DNA of 23,800 bases, from contig JAMPFK010000033.1 in the NCBI GenBank assembly GCA_023664485.1, positions 1-23,800 of the forward strand. The letters are read 5' to 3'. The notes beneath the pieces were generated by a model, which was not told where the DNA came from, ran no database searches, and saw only the letters and a list, made by a program, of their open reading frames with translations. Below are positions 1 to 7,999 of this stretch, one piece after another. A program made the position numbers and the translations under genes. This DNA comes from Bacteroides fragilis. Lineage in GTDB: Bacteria; Bacillota; Clostridia; Lachnospirales; Lachnospiraceae. How positions within the stretch are numbered: position 1 is the stretch's first letter; each line of letters starts with the position of its first letter.

Positions 1-50
1 CTCGCCACGACGAAAAACGGGCTTATAGTAATCATTTTTGGGTATGAAAA

Positions 51-71
51 ATGCGAAGCAGGGCTTCGCAT
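51..71. repeat. Perfect inverted repeat just upstream of the uvrB ribosome binding site
   Basis: Arms atgcgaagc (51-59) and gcttcgcat (63-71) are perfectly complementary around a 3-base loop. The hairpin ends one base before the AGGAGG of uvrB (72-77). No T-run follows on the + strand, so it is not a + strand terminator. On the minus strand it is followed by a short T-run (complement of the A-run at 47-51), so it could end transcription in that direction. It is the first of three inverted repeats around the uvrB start. Confidence 0.7.
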
Positions 72-84
72 AGGAGGTGAGAAA

Positions 85-101
85 TTGTGCAGAATGCACA
101 A
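85..101. repeat. Inverted repeat covering the uvrB GTG start
   Basis: Arms ttgtgc (85-90) and gcacaa (96-101) pair perfectly around a 5-base loop. The left arm contains the proposed GTG start codon (87-89), so in mRNA this stem would hide the start while leaving the SD at 72-77 exposed. The pairing is seen directly; a regulatory role is inference. Confidence 0.55.
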
Positions 102-2147
102 AAAAGAGGATATTCGCAATCCACTTCGCTACTTGCTCATAAAGATGCTGCAAAAGGCGGCAGCATCTTTAAACTTCATTCAGAATACCAGCCCACCGGC
201 GACCAGCCGCAGGCGATAGAAGCACTTGTAAAAGGCTTTAAAGAAGGCAATCAATTCCAGACTTTACTGGGTGTTACGGGTTCCGGCAAGACCTTCACGA
301 TGGCAAATGTGATACAGGCATTAAATAAACCGACTTTGGTAATAGCGCACAATAAAACGCTGGCTGCACAATTATATGGTGAGTTTAAAGAATTTTTCCC
401 TGAAAACGCAGTGGAGTATTTCGTGTCCTATTATGATTATTACCAGCCGGAAGCTTACGTTCCTTCTTCGGATACCTATATTGCGAAGGATTCTTCCATC
501 AATGATGAAATCGAAAAGTTGAGGCTTTCGGCGACGGCCTCGCTCTCCGAGCGGCGGGATGTCGTCGTTATCGCCAGCGTTTCCTGTATCTATGGGCTTG
601 GAAGTCCGGATGATTATGAGAATATGATCGTTTCCCTGAGACCGGGCATGATAAAGGACAGGGACCAGGTCATCCGGGAGCTGATCGATATCCAATATAC
701 CAGAAACGACATGGATATGGAGCATGGCTGTTTCCGCGTGCGCGGCGACGTTTTGGAAGTATATCCTGCGGAGGGCGGCGATTATCTGGTCCGCGTAGAG
801 TTCTTTGGAGATGAGATAGACAGAATCGTACAGACGGACCCGTTGACCGGGCAGGTGCACGCAACGCTGGAACACATCGCGATTTTTCCGGCCTCCCATT
901 ATGTAGTGCCGCAGGAAAAAATCCGCGAGGCATGCAGGAATATCGAGAAGGAAATGGAAGAACGGGTCAGATATTTTAAGGGGGAAGATAAACTGCTGGA
1001 AGCGCAGCGGATTGCGGAGCGTACAAATTTCGATATCGAAATGCTGCGCGAGACGGGATTCTGTTCGGGAATCGAGAATTATTCGAGACACCTGAACGGC
1101 CTGGCACCGGGAGTGCCGCCCTTTACGCTGCTGGATTATTTTAAGGACGATTACCTGATCATTATTGATGAATCTCATATGACGGTGCCTCAGATACGCG
1201 GTATGTATGCAGGGGACCGTTCCCGGAAAACAACGCTGGTGGACTATGGTTTCCGGCTGCCTTCGGCGTTGGATAACAGGCCGCTTAATTTTGAAGAATT
1301 TGAACAGCATATCGACCAGATGCTTTTTGTATCGGCGACACCCTCTGTTTATGAGGAGGCGCATGAACTGCTGCGGACAGAACAGATCATCAGGCCGACG
1401 GGGCTGCTCGATCCGAAGGTCGATGTGCGGCCCGTTGAAGGGCAGATAGATGACCTCGTATCGGAAGTGAACAAAGAGGTTGAGAAAAAGCATAAAGTAT
1501 TGGTCACGACGCTGACAAAGCGTATGGCGGAAGATTTGACAGATTATATGAAGGATGTGGGAATCCGCGTGAAGTATCTGCATTCGGATATCGATACGCT
1601 TGAGCGCGCTGAAATTATCCGTGATATGCGGCTGAATGTATTCGATGTGCTGGTCGGGATCAATCTGCTGCGGGAGGGGCTGGATATTCCGGAGATTTCG
1701 CTCGTAGCGATTCTGGATGCTGATAAAGAAGGATTTCTCCGTTCGGAAACGTCGTTGATTCAGACGATCGGGCGTGCGGCAAGAAATGTGGACGGGCATG
1801 TTATCATGTACGCCGACCAGATGACGGATTCCATGAAAACAGCCATCGCGGAAACGGACAGAAGGCGCGCGATTCAGCAGAAATATAATGAGGATCATCA
1901 TATTACGCCGCAGTCGATCCGCAAGGCGGTCAGGGATCTGATAAGCATTTCCAAAGTGATCGATAAGGAAGAAGTGAAATTTGAGAAAGACCCTGAATCC
2001 ATGAGCAGGCAGGAGCTGGAAAAACTGATCAGGGATGTGGAAAAGAAGATGAAGAAGGCGGCGGCGGATTTGAATTTCGAGGCGGCGGCGGAGCTGCGCG
2101 ATCAGATGGCGGATCTGAAAAAACTTTTACATGATATGGATCGTTGA
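87..2147 (+). CDS. uvrB: Excinuclease ABC subunit B (UvrB)
   Basis: UvrB is the DNA-loading helicase-like subunit of cytoplasmic nucleotide excision repair; it receives damaged DNA from UvrA and recruits UvrC. Visible are Walker A GVTGSGKT (about residues 62-69), the beta-hairpin region rich in YDYYQPEAYVP (about 116-125), the DESH Walker B box (361-364), the helicase motifs GINLLREGLDIPE and QTIGRAARN, and a C-terminal UVR coiled coil (about 644-679). The 686 aa length is slightly long for the family because about 27 residues precede the usual FKLHSEYQPTGDQP start. GTG at 87 is chosen because AGGAGG (72-77) stands 9 bases before it and no other usual in-frame start occurs before the conserved core. 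The uvrA gene follows after 56 bp, so the two are probably co-transcribed. No promoter or LexA box is visible in the 86 bases upstream. Confidence 0.96.
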   Translation: MQNAQKRGYSQSTSLLAHKDAAKGGSIFKLHSEYQPTGDQPQAIEALVKGFKEGNQFQTLLGVTGSGKTFTMANVIQALNKPTLVIAHNKTLAAQLYGEFKEFFPENAVEYFVSYYDYYQPEAYVPSSDTYIAKDSSINDEIEKLRLSATASLSERRDVVVIASVSCIYGLGSPDDYENMIVSLRPGMIKDRDQVIRELIDIQYTRNDMDMEHGCFRVRGDVLEVYPAEGGDYLVRVEFFGDEIDRIVQTDPLTGQVHATLEHIAIFPASHYVVPQEKIREACRNIEKEMEERVRYFKGEDKLLEAQRIAERTNFDIEMLRETGFCSGIENYSRHLNGLAPGVPPFTLLDYFKDDYLIIIDESHMTVPQIRGMYAGDRSRKTTLVDYGFRLPSALDNRPLNFEEFEQHIDQMLFVSATPSVYEEAHELLRTEQIIRPTGLLDPKVDVRPVEGQIDDLVSEVNKEVEKKHKVLVTTLTKRMAEDLTDYMKDVGIRVKYLHSDIDTLERAEIIRDMRLNVFDVLVGINLLREGLDIPEISLVAILDADKEGFLRSETSLIQTIGRAARNVDGHVIMYADQMTDSMKTAIAETDRRRAIQQKYNEDHHITPQSIRKAVRDLISISKVIDKEEVKFEKDPESMSRQELEKLIRDVEKKMKKAAADLNFEAAAELRDQMADLKKLLHDMDR
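141..170. repeat. Perfect 11-bp inverted repeat inside the uvrB N-terminal extension
   Basis: Arms aaagatgctgc (141-151) and gcagcatcttt (160-170) pair perfectly around an 8-base loop. It lies in the codons that precede the conserved UvrB start (FKLHSEYQPTGDQP). With the hairpins at 51-71 and 85-101 it suggests that a palindromic repeat element has become part of the gene. Confidence 0.65.
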
Positions 2148-2203
2148 CGTAAAACAGGAAAGCGATCGATTGGGAGAAGAGACAGAAGGGAGTACGCGCT
2201 GAA

Positions 2204-5119
2204 ATGGCGGATACAGGAAAAATAAGACCGAGAGAATATATTAAGATCAGAGGGGCGAGCGAACACAATCTGAAGCATATCGATTTGAATGTTCCGAGAA
2301 ACGAATTTGTTGTCTTGACGGGACTTTCCGGATCCGGGAAATCCTCGCTGGCTTTCGATACGATTTATGCGGAAGGGCAGAGAAGATATATGGAATCTCT
2401 TTCTTCCTATGCGAGACAGTTTCTTGGGCAGATGGAAAAGCCCAATGTGGAGAAGATAGAGGGGCTTTCTCCTGCAATTTCCATCGATCAGAAATCGACG
2501 AATCGAAATCCCCGTTCTACGGTGGGAACGGTGACGGAAATCTACGATTATTTCCGTCTGCTCTATGCCCGGATCGGTATTCCGCACTGTCCGGAATGCG
2601 GTAAAGAGATTAAAAAACAGAGCGTTGATCAGATGGTAGACCAGATTCTCACCATGCCGGAAGGAACGCGGATCCAGCTTCTCGCACCGGTCGTCCGGGG
2701 AAGAAAGGGCGAGCACGCCAAAGTGTTTGACCGGGCGAAGAAGAGCGGTTATGTCAGAGTCAGGGTGGATGGCAGTCAGTATGAGTTGTCGGAAGAAATC
2801 AGGCTGGATAAAAACATCAAACATAATATTGAGATTATCGTGGACAGGCTGGTCGTCAGGGAAGGGATCGAAAGACGGCTGACCGACTCCATCGAAAATG
2901 TACTGGCGCTGGCGGAAGGGCTCATGATTGTGGATGTGATAGACGGCGAGCCGATTACCTTCAGCGAGAACTTTTCCTGCCCGGACTGTGGAATCAGCGT
3001 GGGAGAAATCGAACCGAGAAGCTTTTCTTTTAACAATCCTTTCGGCGCCTGCCCGGAATGTTTCGGTCTCGGTTATAAGATGGAATTTGATGTGGATCTG
3101 ATGATTCCCGATAAAAGCGTAAGCATCAATGACGGAGCGATCACCGTTATGGGATGGCAGTCCAGCAACAGCGAAGGAAGCTTTACAAACGCAATTCTGC
3201 AGGCGCTTTCCAAAGCGTATCAATTCAGCCTCGACACGCCTTTTAGAGAACTTCCCGACGTCATACAGCGGATGCTCATTCATGGAACGAACGGCAGAAA
3301 AGTAGAAGTACATTATAAAGGACAGCGTGGAGAAGGCGTTTATCCGATTGCCTTTGAGGGATTGATTAAGAATGTGGAACGCAGATATCGGGAAACCGCT
3401 TCCGATTTGATGAAACAGGAGTACGAAACTTTTATGCGCATTACGCCCTGCCGGGAATGCAAAGGGATGCGTTTGAAAAAAGAATCGCTGGCTGTAACTG
3501 TATGCGATAAAAATATTTATGAGATTACCTCACTGTCCATTAAGGATTTGCATGAATTTGTAGGAAATATGAATCTGACAAAGCAGCAGGAGCTGATCGG
3601 AAAGCAGATTTTGAAAGAGATTCGGGCGAGGGTCGGTTTCCTGATAGAAGTCGGGCTGGATTATCTGGCCCTGTCCAGAGCGACAGGAAGCCTGTCGGGC
3701 GGCGAGGCGCAGAGAATCCGGCTGGCGACGCAGATCGGTTCGGGACTCGTCGGCGTCTGCTATATTCTGGACGAACCGAGCATCGGCCTGCATCAGCGGG
3801 ATAACGATAAGCTGATCGCGGCGCTGAAGAACTTGAAAGATATGGGGAATACGCTGCTCGTGGTGGAGCATGACGAGGATACGATGCTGGCCGCAGACCA
3901 TATCATCGATATCGGTCCTGGAGCCGGTTCCCATGGCGGAGAAGTGGTCGCGGAGGGAACAGCCGAAGAAATCATGCAGGCAGAAGAATCCATAACCGGG
4001 CAGTACTTGAGCGGCAAACTGCGGATTCCGGTGCCGGAGGCGAGAAAAAAGCCGCAGGGCTATTTGACGATTAAGGGCGCCGAGGAAAATAATCTGAAAA
4101 AAGTAACGGTCAAAATTCCGCTCAGCGTCATGACCTGCGTTACGGGCGTATCCGGTTCGGGTAAAAGTTCGCTGATCAATGAGATTCTTTACAAGCGCCT
4201 TGCGCGGGATTTGAACAGGGCGAGGACGATACCCGGAAAGCATCAGAAAATTCTCGGTATCGAACAGCTCGATAAGGTTATCGCGATCGATCAGTCACCG
4301 ATCGGCAGGACGCCGCGCTCCAATCCGGCGACTTATACGGGCGTATTCGACCAGATACGGGATCTGTTCGCATCGACTACGGACGCGAAAGCGAGAGGCT
4401 ACGGCAAAGGGAGGTTCAGCTTCAATGTGAAGGGAGGCCGCTGCGAGGCATGCAGCGGAGACGGCATTATCAAGATCGAAATGCATTTTCTTCCCGATGT
4501 TTATGTGCCCTGCGAGGTCTGCGGCGGCAGGCGCTATAACCGGGAAACGCTGGAAGTGAAGTATAAGGGAAAAAGCATCTATGATGTGCTGGATATGACG
4601 GTAGAAGAGGCGGTTCCCTTTTTTGAGAATGTACCTTCCATCCGCCGGAAAATAGAAACGTTATATGATGTGGGACTTTCCTATGTGAAGCTGGGACAGC
4701 CTTCTACGACACTGTCGGGCGGCGAGGCGCAGCGTATCAAGCTGGCGGCGGAATTGAGCAGGCGGAGTACGGGCAGGACCATTTATATTTTGGATGAACC
4801 GACGACAGGGCTTCATTTTGCGGATGTCCATAAGCTGGTCGATATTCTTCATAAGCTGACGGAGGGCGGCAATACGGTAGTCGTTATCGAACATAATCTG
4901 GATGTTATCAAGACGGCGGATTATATCATCGATTTAGGACCGGAGGGCGGCGACGGCGGCGGAACGGTCATCGCGGAAGGAACGCCGGAGAAGATAGCCG
5001 GAAATCCTGCTTCCTATACCGGAATTTATGTGAAAAAGATGCTCGAACGGGCGAAAAAGGAAAAAGAAAAGGCAAAGGATCGAGGAACGGATAACCGTAA
5101 ACAGGAAGGTGAGGCATGA
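2204..5119 (+). CDS. uvrA: Excinuclease ABC subunit A (UvrA)
   Basis: UvrA is the damage-sensing ABC-type ATPase that acts as a dimer and loads UvrB. Both nucleotide-binding halves are intact: Walker A GLSGSGKSS (about 40-48) and GVSGSGKSS (about 648), signatures LSGGEAQRIRLATQ (about 497) and LSGGEAQRIKLAAEL (about 837), each followed by a DEP Walker B box (DEPSIGLHQRD, DEPTTGLHFAD). Zinc-binding cysteine pairs are visible near residues 128, 259-283 and 746-769; the last (CEAC...CEVC) is the DNA-contacting zinc finger. The length of 971 aa is slightly above the usual 940-950, with a charged lysine-rich C-terminal tail. AAGGGA at about 2187-2191 serves as SD at somewhat long spacing. The stop codon overlaps the start of the next gene, so translational coupling is likely. 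Confidence 0.97.
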   Translation: MADTGKIRPREYIKIRGASEHNLKHIDLNVPRNEFVVLTGLSGSGKSSLAFDTIYAEGQRRYMESLSSYARQFLGQMEKPNVEKIEGLSPAISIDQKSTNRNPRSTVGTVTEIYDYFRLLYARIGIPHCPECGKEIKKQSVDQMVDQILTMPEGTRIQLLAPVVRGRKGEHAKVFDRAKKSGYVRVRVDGSQYELSEEIRLDKNIKHNIEIIVDRLVVREGIERRLTDSIENVLALAEGLMIVDVIDGEPITFSENFSCPDCGISVGEIEPRSFSFNNPFGACPECFGLGYKMEFDVDLMIPDKSVSINDGAITVMGWQSSNSEGSFTNAILQALSKAYQFSLDTPFRELPDVIQRMLIHGTNGRKVEVHYKGQRGEGVYPIAFEGLIKNVERRYRETASDLMKQEYETFMRITPCRECKGMRLKKESLAVTVCDKNIYEITSLSIKDLHEFVGNMNLTKQQELIGKQILKEIRARVGFLIEVGLDYLALSRATGSLSGGEAQRIRLATQIGSGLVGVCYILDEPSIGLHQRDNDKLIAALKNLKDMGNTLLVVEHDEDTMLAADHIIDIGPGAGSHGGEVVAEGTAEEIMQAEESITGQYLSGKLRIPVPEARKKPQGYLTIKGAEENNLKKVTVKIPLSVMTCVTGVSGSGKSSLINEILYKRLARDLNRARTIPGKHQKILGIEQLDKVIAIDQSPIGRTPRSNPATYTGVFDQIRDLFASTTDAKARGYGKGRFSFNVKGGRCEACSGDGIIKIEMHFLPDVYVPCEVCGGRRYNRETLEVKYKGKSIYDVLDMTVEEAVPFFENVPSIRRKIETLYDVGLSYVKLGQPSTTLSGGEAQRIKLAAELSRRSTGRTIYILDEPTTGLHFADVHKLVDILHKLTEGGNTVVVIEHNLDVIKTADYIIDLGPEGGDGGGTVIAEGTPEKIAGNPASYTGIYVKKMLERAKKEKEKAKDRGTDNRKQEGEA

Positions 5120-6738
5120 TGGCCAATCGCGGCAAAAAGGCGGTAAAGGAGAAAAAGGCGGTAAAAGAAAAGATGGAATCCGGACGGCGCGGCGTTAAAC
5201 TGATGCAGGAAACAGCATTCCTGTATGTATTTTTAATGCTGGCCGTATATCCTTTCTATTTTAAAAATAAATATTATGATATCGGAAACGCAAAATGGCA
5301 GTTCTTTTTCTTTTTGACTGTCGGTGCGGGAGCGGTACTGCTTGGAATTTTTCTTTTTCGGATAATAGAGGAATGGAATCCTCATGAATTGAAGAAAACT
5401 TTGCGAGGCATCCGGCTGTCGGTCATTGACTGGTTCGTGCTGGCATATGCTGCCGCGGTATTGCTCTCTACGTTGTTTTCTCCCTATAAAGATCAGGTAA
5501 TCTGGGGATATGACGGCTGGTATATGGGGCTGATTTCGCAAATATGCTTTGTATTGATTTATTTTTGCGTGTCGCGTTACTGGCGGTGGGATCGTTCGAC
5601 AGTCATCTGCTGTCTTGCGGCGGCGTTTCTGGTATTTTTGCTGGCCGTTTTGATGCGTTTCAGGATAGACCCGCTCTCCCTGTACAAAGATTTGGAGGAA
5701 CAATATATACGCGGCTTTTTATCGACGATCGGGCAGGCGACCTGGTATTCGAGTTATATGGCCGTTGTGTTTCCGCTCGGCTTGTTCGCTTTCTGGTTCT
5801 ATGATAATCAATATATCCGTATTTCCTGTGGAATTTTCACAGCGGTCGGTTTTATGACGATGGTAACGCAGAATTCCGACAGCTCCTTTGCCGCGTTCGG
5901 CCTGCTGCTTTTTGCACTGTTCTGGCTCTCCCTGGAATCTAACCGGAGATTCTGGCGTTTTCTGGAAATCATGATGATATGTTTTTTCAGTTTTAAATTG
6001 ATCGGAATCTGCCAACGGCTTTTTCCGGAGCAGGCAGTACCGTTAGATGCGCTTTCTCTGTTCTGTTCGCAAAGCAGTCTGACTTGGCTGTTCCTGATTC
6101 TTACAGCGTTGCTCTATCTTTCTTTCCGGTGGCTTGCGGGATATAAAAATATTGATATTTCCAAAATAAAAAATATTCGTATCGTTTTTCTTGCGCTTCT
6201 TTTATTGGGGTTGTTGGGAATCGTAATTTACGTCTGTCTGAACACAACGAAGAAACTTCCGGCGCAATGGAGCTCCGACAGCCAATATCTTCTGTTTGAT
6301 GAATATTGGGGGAATAACCGCGGTTCCTCCTGGATGATTGCGGTGCAGTCCTTTAGGAGAGGCAGTTTTATCCGCAGGATTTTCGGCTGCGGCCCGGATG
6401 GATTCTCTTCTTTTGTCCAAAGCTTTTTCCGCGGGGAACTGGCGGAGAAGTGGGGAAGCAGCGCAATCCTTGCCTGCGCGCATAATGAATGGCTGAATGC
6501 TCTTGTTAATCTTGGCGTCGCAGGCGCTATTCCTTATATTGGCATTTTTGTTTCCGCCATCTGCCGTTTCTTCGGGAAGTCAAGAGAACATCCGGAATTG
6601 ACGGCGGCTGCGCTTTCCGTCATCTGTTATATGAGCCACAATTTTTTCTGTTATCAACAGATTATCTGTACTCCTTTGATATTTATCCTGATAGGCGCCG
6701 GTGAATCCATCATCCGTTATGGAACGGTAAGAAAATGA
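5116..6738 (+). CDS. O-antigen ligase / Wzy-like polytopic membrane protein
   Basis: A 540 aa membrane protein with roughly a dozen hydrophobic segments after a short basic cytoplasmic N-terminus. About residues 420-490 resemble the Wzy_C / O-antigen ligase family (PF04932): GCGPDGF (about 424-430), then AHNEWLNALVNLGVAGAIPY with the conserved His near 456. Such proteins polymerise or transfer lipid-linked glycans outside the membrane; the substrate cannot be read from sequence, and a Gram-positive host argues against true lipopolysaccharide O-antigen. The start overlaps the uvrA stop as ATGA. A second ATG at 5119 is better spaced from AGGAAGGTGAGG (5102-5113) and may be the real start. No other glycan gene is nearby, so its position behind uvrBA is unexplained. 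It ends before a strand switch. Confidence 0.7.
   Translation: MMANRGKKAVKEKKAVKEKMESGRRGVKLMQETAFLYVFLMLAVYPFYFKNKYYDIGNAKWQFFFFLTVGAGAVLLGIFLFRIIEEWNPHELKKTLRGIRLSVIDWFVLAYAAAVLLSTLFSPYKDQVIWGYDGWYMGLISQICFVLIYFCVSRYWRWDRSTVICCLAAAFLVFLLAVLMRFRIDPLSLYKDLEEQYIRGFLSTIGQATWYSSYMAVVFPLGLFAFWFYDNQYIRISCGIFTAVGFMTMVTQNSDSSFAAFGLLLFALFWLSLESNRRFWRFLEIMMICFFSFKLIGICQRLFPEQAVPLDALSLFCSQSSLTWLFLILTALLYLSFRWLAGYKNIDISKIKNIRIVFLALLLLGLLGIVIYVCLNTTKKLPAQWSSDSQYLLFDEYWGNNRGSSWMIAVQSFRRGSFIRRIFGCGPDGFSSFVQSFFRGELAEKWGSSAILACAHNEWLNALVNLGVAGAIPYIGIFVSAICRFFGKSREHPELTAAALSVICYMSHNFFCYQQIICTPLIFILIGAGESIIRYGTVRK
5134..5169 (+). repeat. Two-copy 18-bp tandem repeat in the ligase-like gene
   Basis: aaaaaggcggtaaaggag (5134-5151) is followed directly by aaaaaggcggtaaaagaa (5152-5169), identical at 16 of 18 positions. 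It encodes the repeated basic peptide KKAVKE in the cytoplasmic N-terminus. It looks like a recent in-frame duplication. Confidence 0.7.
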
Positions 6739-6750
6739 TTTTTGCTTTTA

Positions 6751-6785
6751 AGAAAAACGGACTGCTCAAAAACGAGCAGTCCGTT
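6751..6785 (-). terminator. Intrinsic terminator of the minus-strand secreted-protein gene
   Basis: Arms aacggactgctc (6756-6767) and gagcagtccgtt (6774-6785) form a perfect 12-bp stem with a 6-base loop. Read on the minus strand, the stem is followed at once by TTTTTCT (complement of 6751-6757), the normal intrinsic terminator layout, about 35 bases past the stop codon at 6820. No T-run follows on the + strand, so termination of the upstream + strand operon here is less certain. Confidence 0.85.
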
Positions 6786-6819
6786 ATCCCACACTTGTCA
6801 TCAGAATTATGTTTTATGA

Positions 6820-7458
6820 TTACTGTACCTGGATAAATGCGAATACGCCTAAGGATGTCATATCTACTGTAACATGGTCATCTCTTATTTCTGCAACGTC
6901 AACGCTTGCCCATTGTCCCTTCACATACTGATAAACCTGAATCTTCTGACCTGCCTTAACGCCCGGCATATAGAAGTTCACGGATGCTTTGCCGAAAGAA
7001 ACGTTTGCCTGGATATTTACAACATTCAGTACGCTGCCGCCTAAAGAAGCTGCCTGTGCTTTAGCTGCGGTAACATGTGCAGGAAGGGGTTTCTGTACAG
7101 CGAAGTTTACGTTGCTTGCCTTTCCGTCCAGAACGATCTTTCCGCCCTGTCCAACCGGTGTAACTTCGTCAAGTCCCGGAACCTCAACTACGGAATTGCT
7201 GATATATTCGCCGATAGTCTTTCCTTCGCCTTCTGCTGCAAAATAAACGTCTGAAGAAACGCCGGTTGCCGCGATCTCAAGAGCAAAAGCCTCGGAGCCT
7301 GTATCATAATCGCCATCATCTCCTGAATCTGCGGAAGCAACGCTGTTCTCGGAGATCGAATTTCCGGATACGGAATCGGAATCGGGCGCTGCGGATACTA
7401 CCATGCATGTGCCGAGCACAGCGATGCCAGCCGCCATCAATGCTAAAAATCTTTTCAT
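6820..7458 (-). CDS. Secreted protein of unknown function
   Basis: A 212 aa protein that I do not recognise. It starts with a classical signal peptide (MKRF, hydrophobic core, likely type I cleavage after VSA near residue 23). A Ser/Asp/Gly-rich linker to about residue 55 follows (repeats such as SVSGNSISENSV), then a soluble domain to the C-terminus rich in Val, Ala and Gly and probably mainly beta. There is no LPXTG, no cell-wall repeat and no later membrane segment; the cysteine in the signal peptide is not in a good lipobox. AAGGAGG (complement of 7470-7476) lies 11 bases before the ATG, and a strong terminator follows. It is the only minus-strand gene, with its own terminator and a long upstream gap, so it is probably monocistronic. 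It may be a surface-exposed or medium-released protein, but a function cannot be assigned. Confidence 0.8.
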   Translation of the reverse strand: MKRFLALMAAGIAVLGTCMVVSAAPDSDSVSGNSISENSVASADSGDDGDYDTGSEAFALEIAATGVSSDVYFAAEGEGKTIGEYISNSVVEVPGLDEVTPVGQGGKIVLDGKASNVNFAVQKPLPAHVTAAKAQAASLGGSVLNVVNIQANVSFGKASVNFYMPGVKAGQKIQVYQYVKGQWASVDVAEIRDDHVTVDMTSLGVFAFIQVQ

Positions 7459-7868
7459 TTTTTCAAGTTCCTCCTTATAGTTTAATATAGATTACAAGTG
7501 TGATTTTTGGTTTATATTAGCACCTTATGGTGATAATACCTTTTTAAACTTTCCTGTCCCGGAATATTTAATATCTGTTCCCTGTGTACGTATGAACGCG
7601 CTTATAATGGAGCCTGTGTGTCCATAGCCTTATGACCGTTGGAATTACCGCTGTCAAAAATGGCTGTCATGTTCCGGTTTCTTTCAAAGCAGAAACCGCT
7701 TTCTTACGTCTGTATAAGTATTTCCTGTGTGTGAAAAATATTCTAACATACTTATTCAAATTTTACAATTGGAATATGAAAATATTTATGCAGACATAAC
7801 GGTCCGGTTATGGCGGGAAAAGAAGAATGAATTGTCGCAAAATGCCTTCTGCGGCGCATGAAAGGCGC
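7459..7868. other. Gene-free stretch with several small hairpins
   Basis: Together with the leader that runs to 7999 this is about 540 bp without a supportable gene. The short open frames here lack SD sites and family resemblance. It must hold the promoter of the minus-strand secreted protein, but I find no convincing -35/-10 pair. A TATAAT on the + strand (7603-7608) has no fitting -35. Visible structure: an 8-bp stem cggtttct/agaaaccg (7675-7682 with 7691-7698), a 6-bp stem cataac/gttatg (7795-7800 with 7807-7812), and a nested hairpin with outer arms gccttct/agaaggc (7844-7850 with 7873-7879) and inner gcgc arms. A structured RNA is possible, but no known riboswitch is recognised. Confidence 0.5.
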
Positions 7869-7896
7869 TAAAAGAAGGCGGCAGAGCTTCCGATAT
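7869..7896 (+). promoter_or_regulatory. Possible sigma-28 (SigD/FliA) flagellar promoter
   Basis: TAAA (7869-7872), 16 bases, then tCCGATAT (7889-7896). The Bacillus SigD consensus is TAAA, about 15 bases, GCCGATAT, so this is 11 of 12 positions with spacing one base long. The start point would fall near 7903, about 95 bases before the coiled-coil gene at 8000. The context, just before flagellar rod genes, supports it. CCGATAT also occurs inside genes in this window, so chance is not excluded. Confidence 0.45.
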
Positions 7897-7899
7897 ATA

Positions 7900-7909
7900 C
7901 CATATATGG
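7900..7909. promoter_or_regulatory. 10-bp palindrome at the predicted transcription start
   Basis: ccatatatgg (7900-7909) is a perfect palindrome lying at about +1 of the possible sigma-28 promoter. Its position would suit a small operator. It is AT-rich and short, so the evidence is weak. Confidence 0.25.
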
Positions 7910-7958
7910 AAAGATTTACATTTACTATGAAAAATAAATTTTTCACAGACAGGTTTGC

Positions 7959-7985
7959 GCTTACGCCCGGAACCGTGGGCTGAGC
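7959..7985 (+). promoter_or_regulatory. Hairpin directly before the SD of the coiled-coil gene
   Basis: Bases 7959-7968 (gcttacgccc) pair with 7977-7985 (gggctgagc) with one bulged C (7964) and one G-U pair; the loop is ggaaccgt. The stem ends one base before the SD region (ggaaggagg, 7987-7995), so it could influence translation. This is a structural observation only. Confidence 0.3.
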
Positions 7986-7999
7986 AGGAAGGAGGCTTT

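Noticed and set aside
1..219. Open + strand frame from the window start through the uvrB start
   Set aside because: It overlaps uvrB out of frame, resembles no known family, ends in an Arg-rich tail, and its openness is explained by repeat sequence; no start lies in the window before 85.
372..1901. Long minus-strand open frame of 509 codons inside uvrB
   Set aside because: It is a shadow of uvrB: antisense, His/Arg/Ile-rich, no SD, no family resemblance.
2102..3313. Minus-strand open frame of 403 codons across uvrB and uvrA
   Set aside because: Antisense to two intact essential-type genes; composition is that of an antisense frame.
7955..7999. Upstream start for the coiled-coil protein
   Set aside because: There is no SD before it, and a strong SD (7987-7995) points to ATG 8000.
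7459..7999. Known riboswitch or tRNA-like element in the long gap
   Set aside because: Several hairpins are present, but none has the conserved core of a riboswitch class I know, and no tRNA cloverleaf or T-loop is seen.
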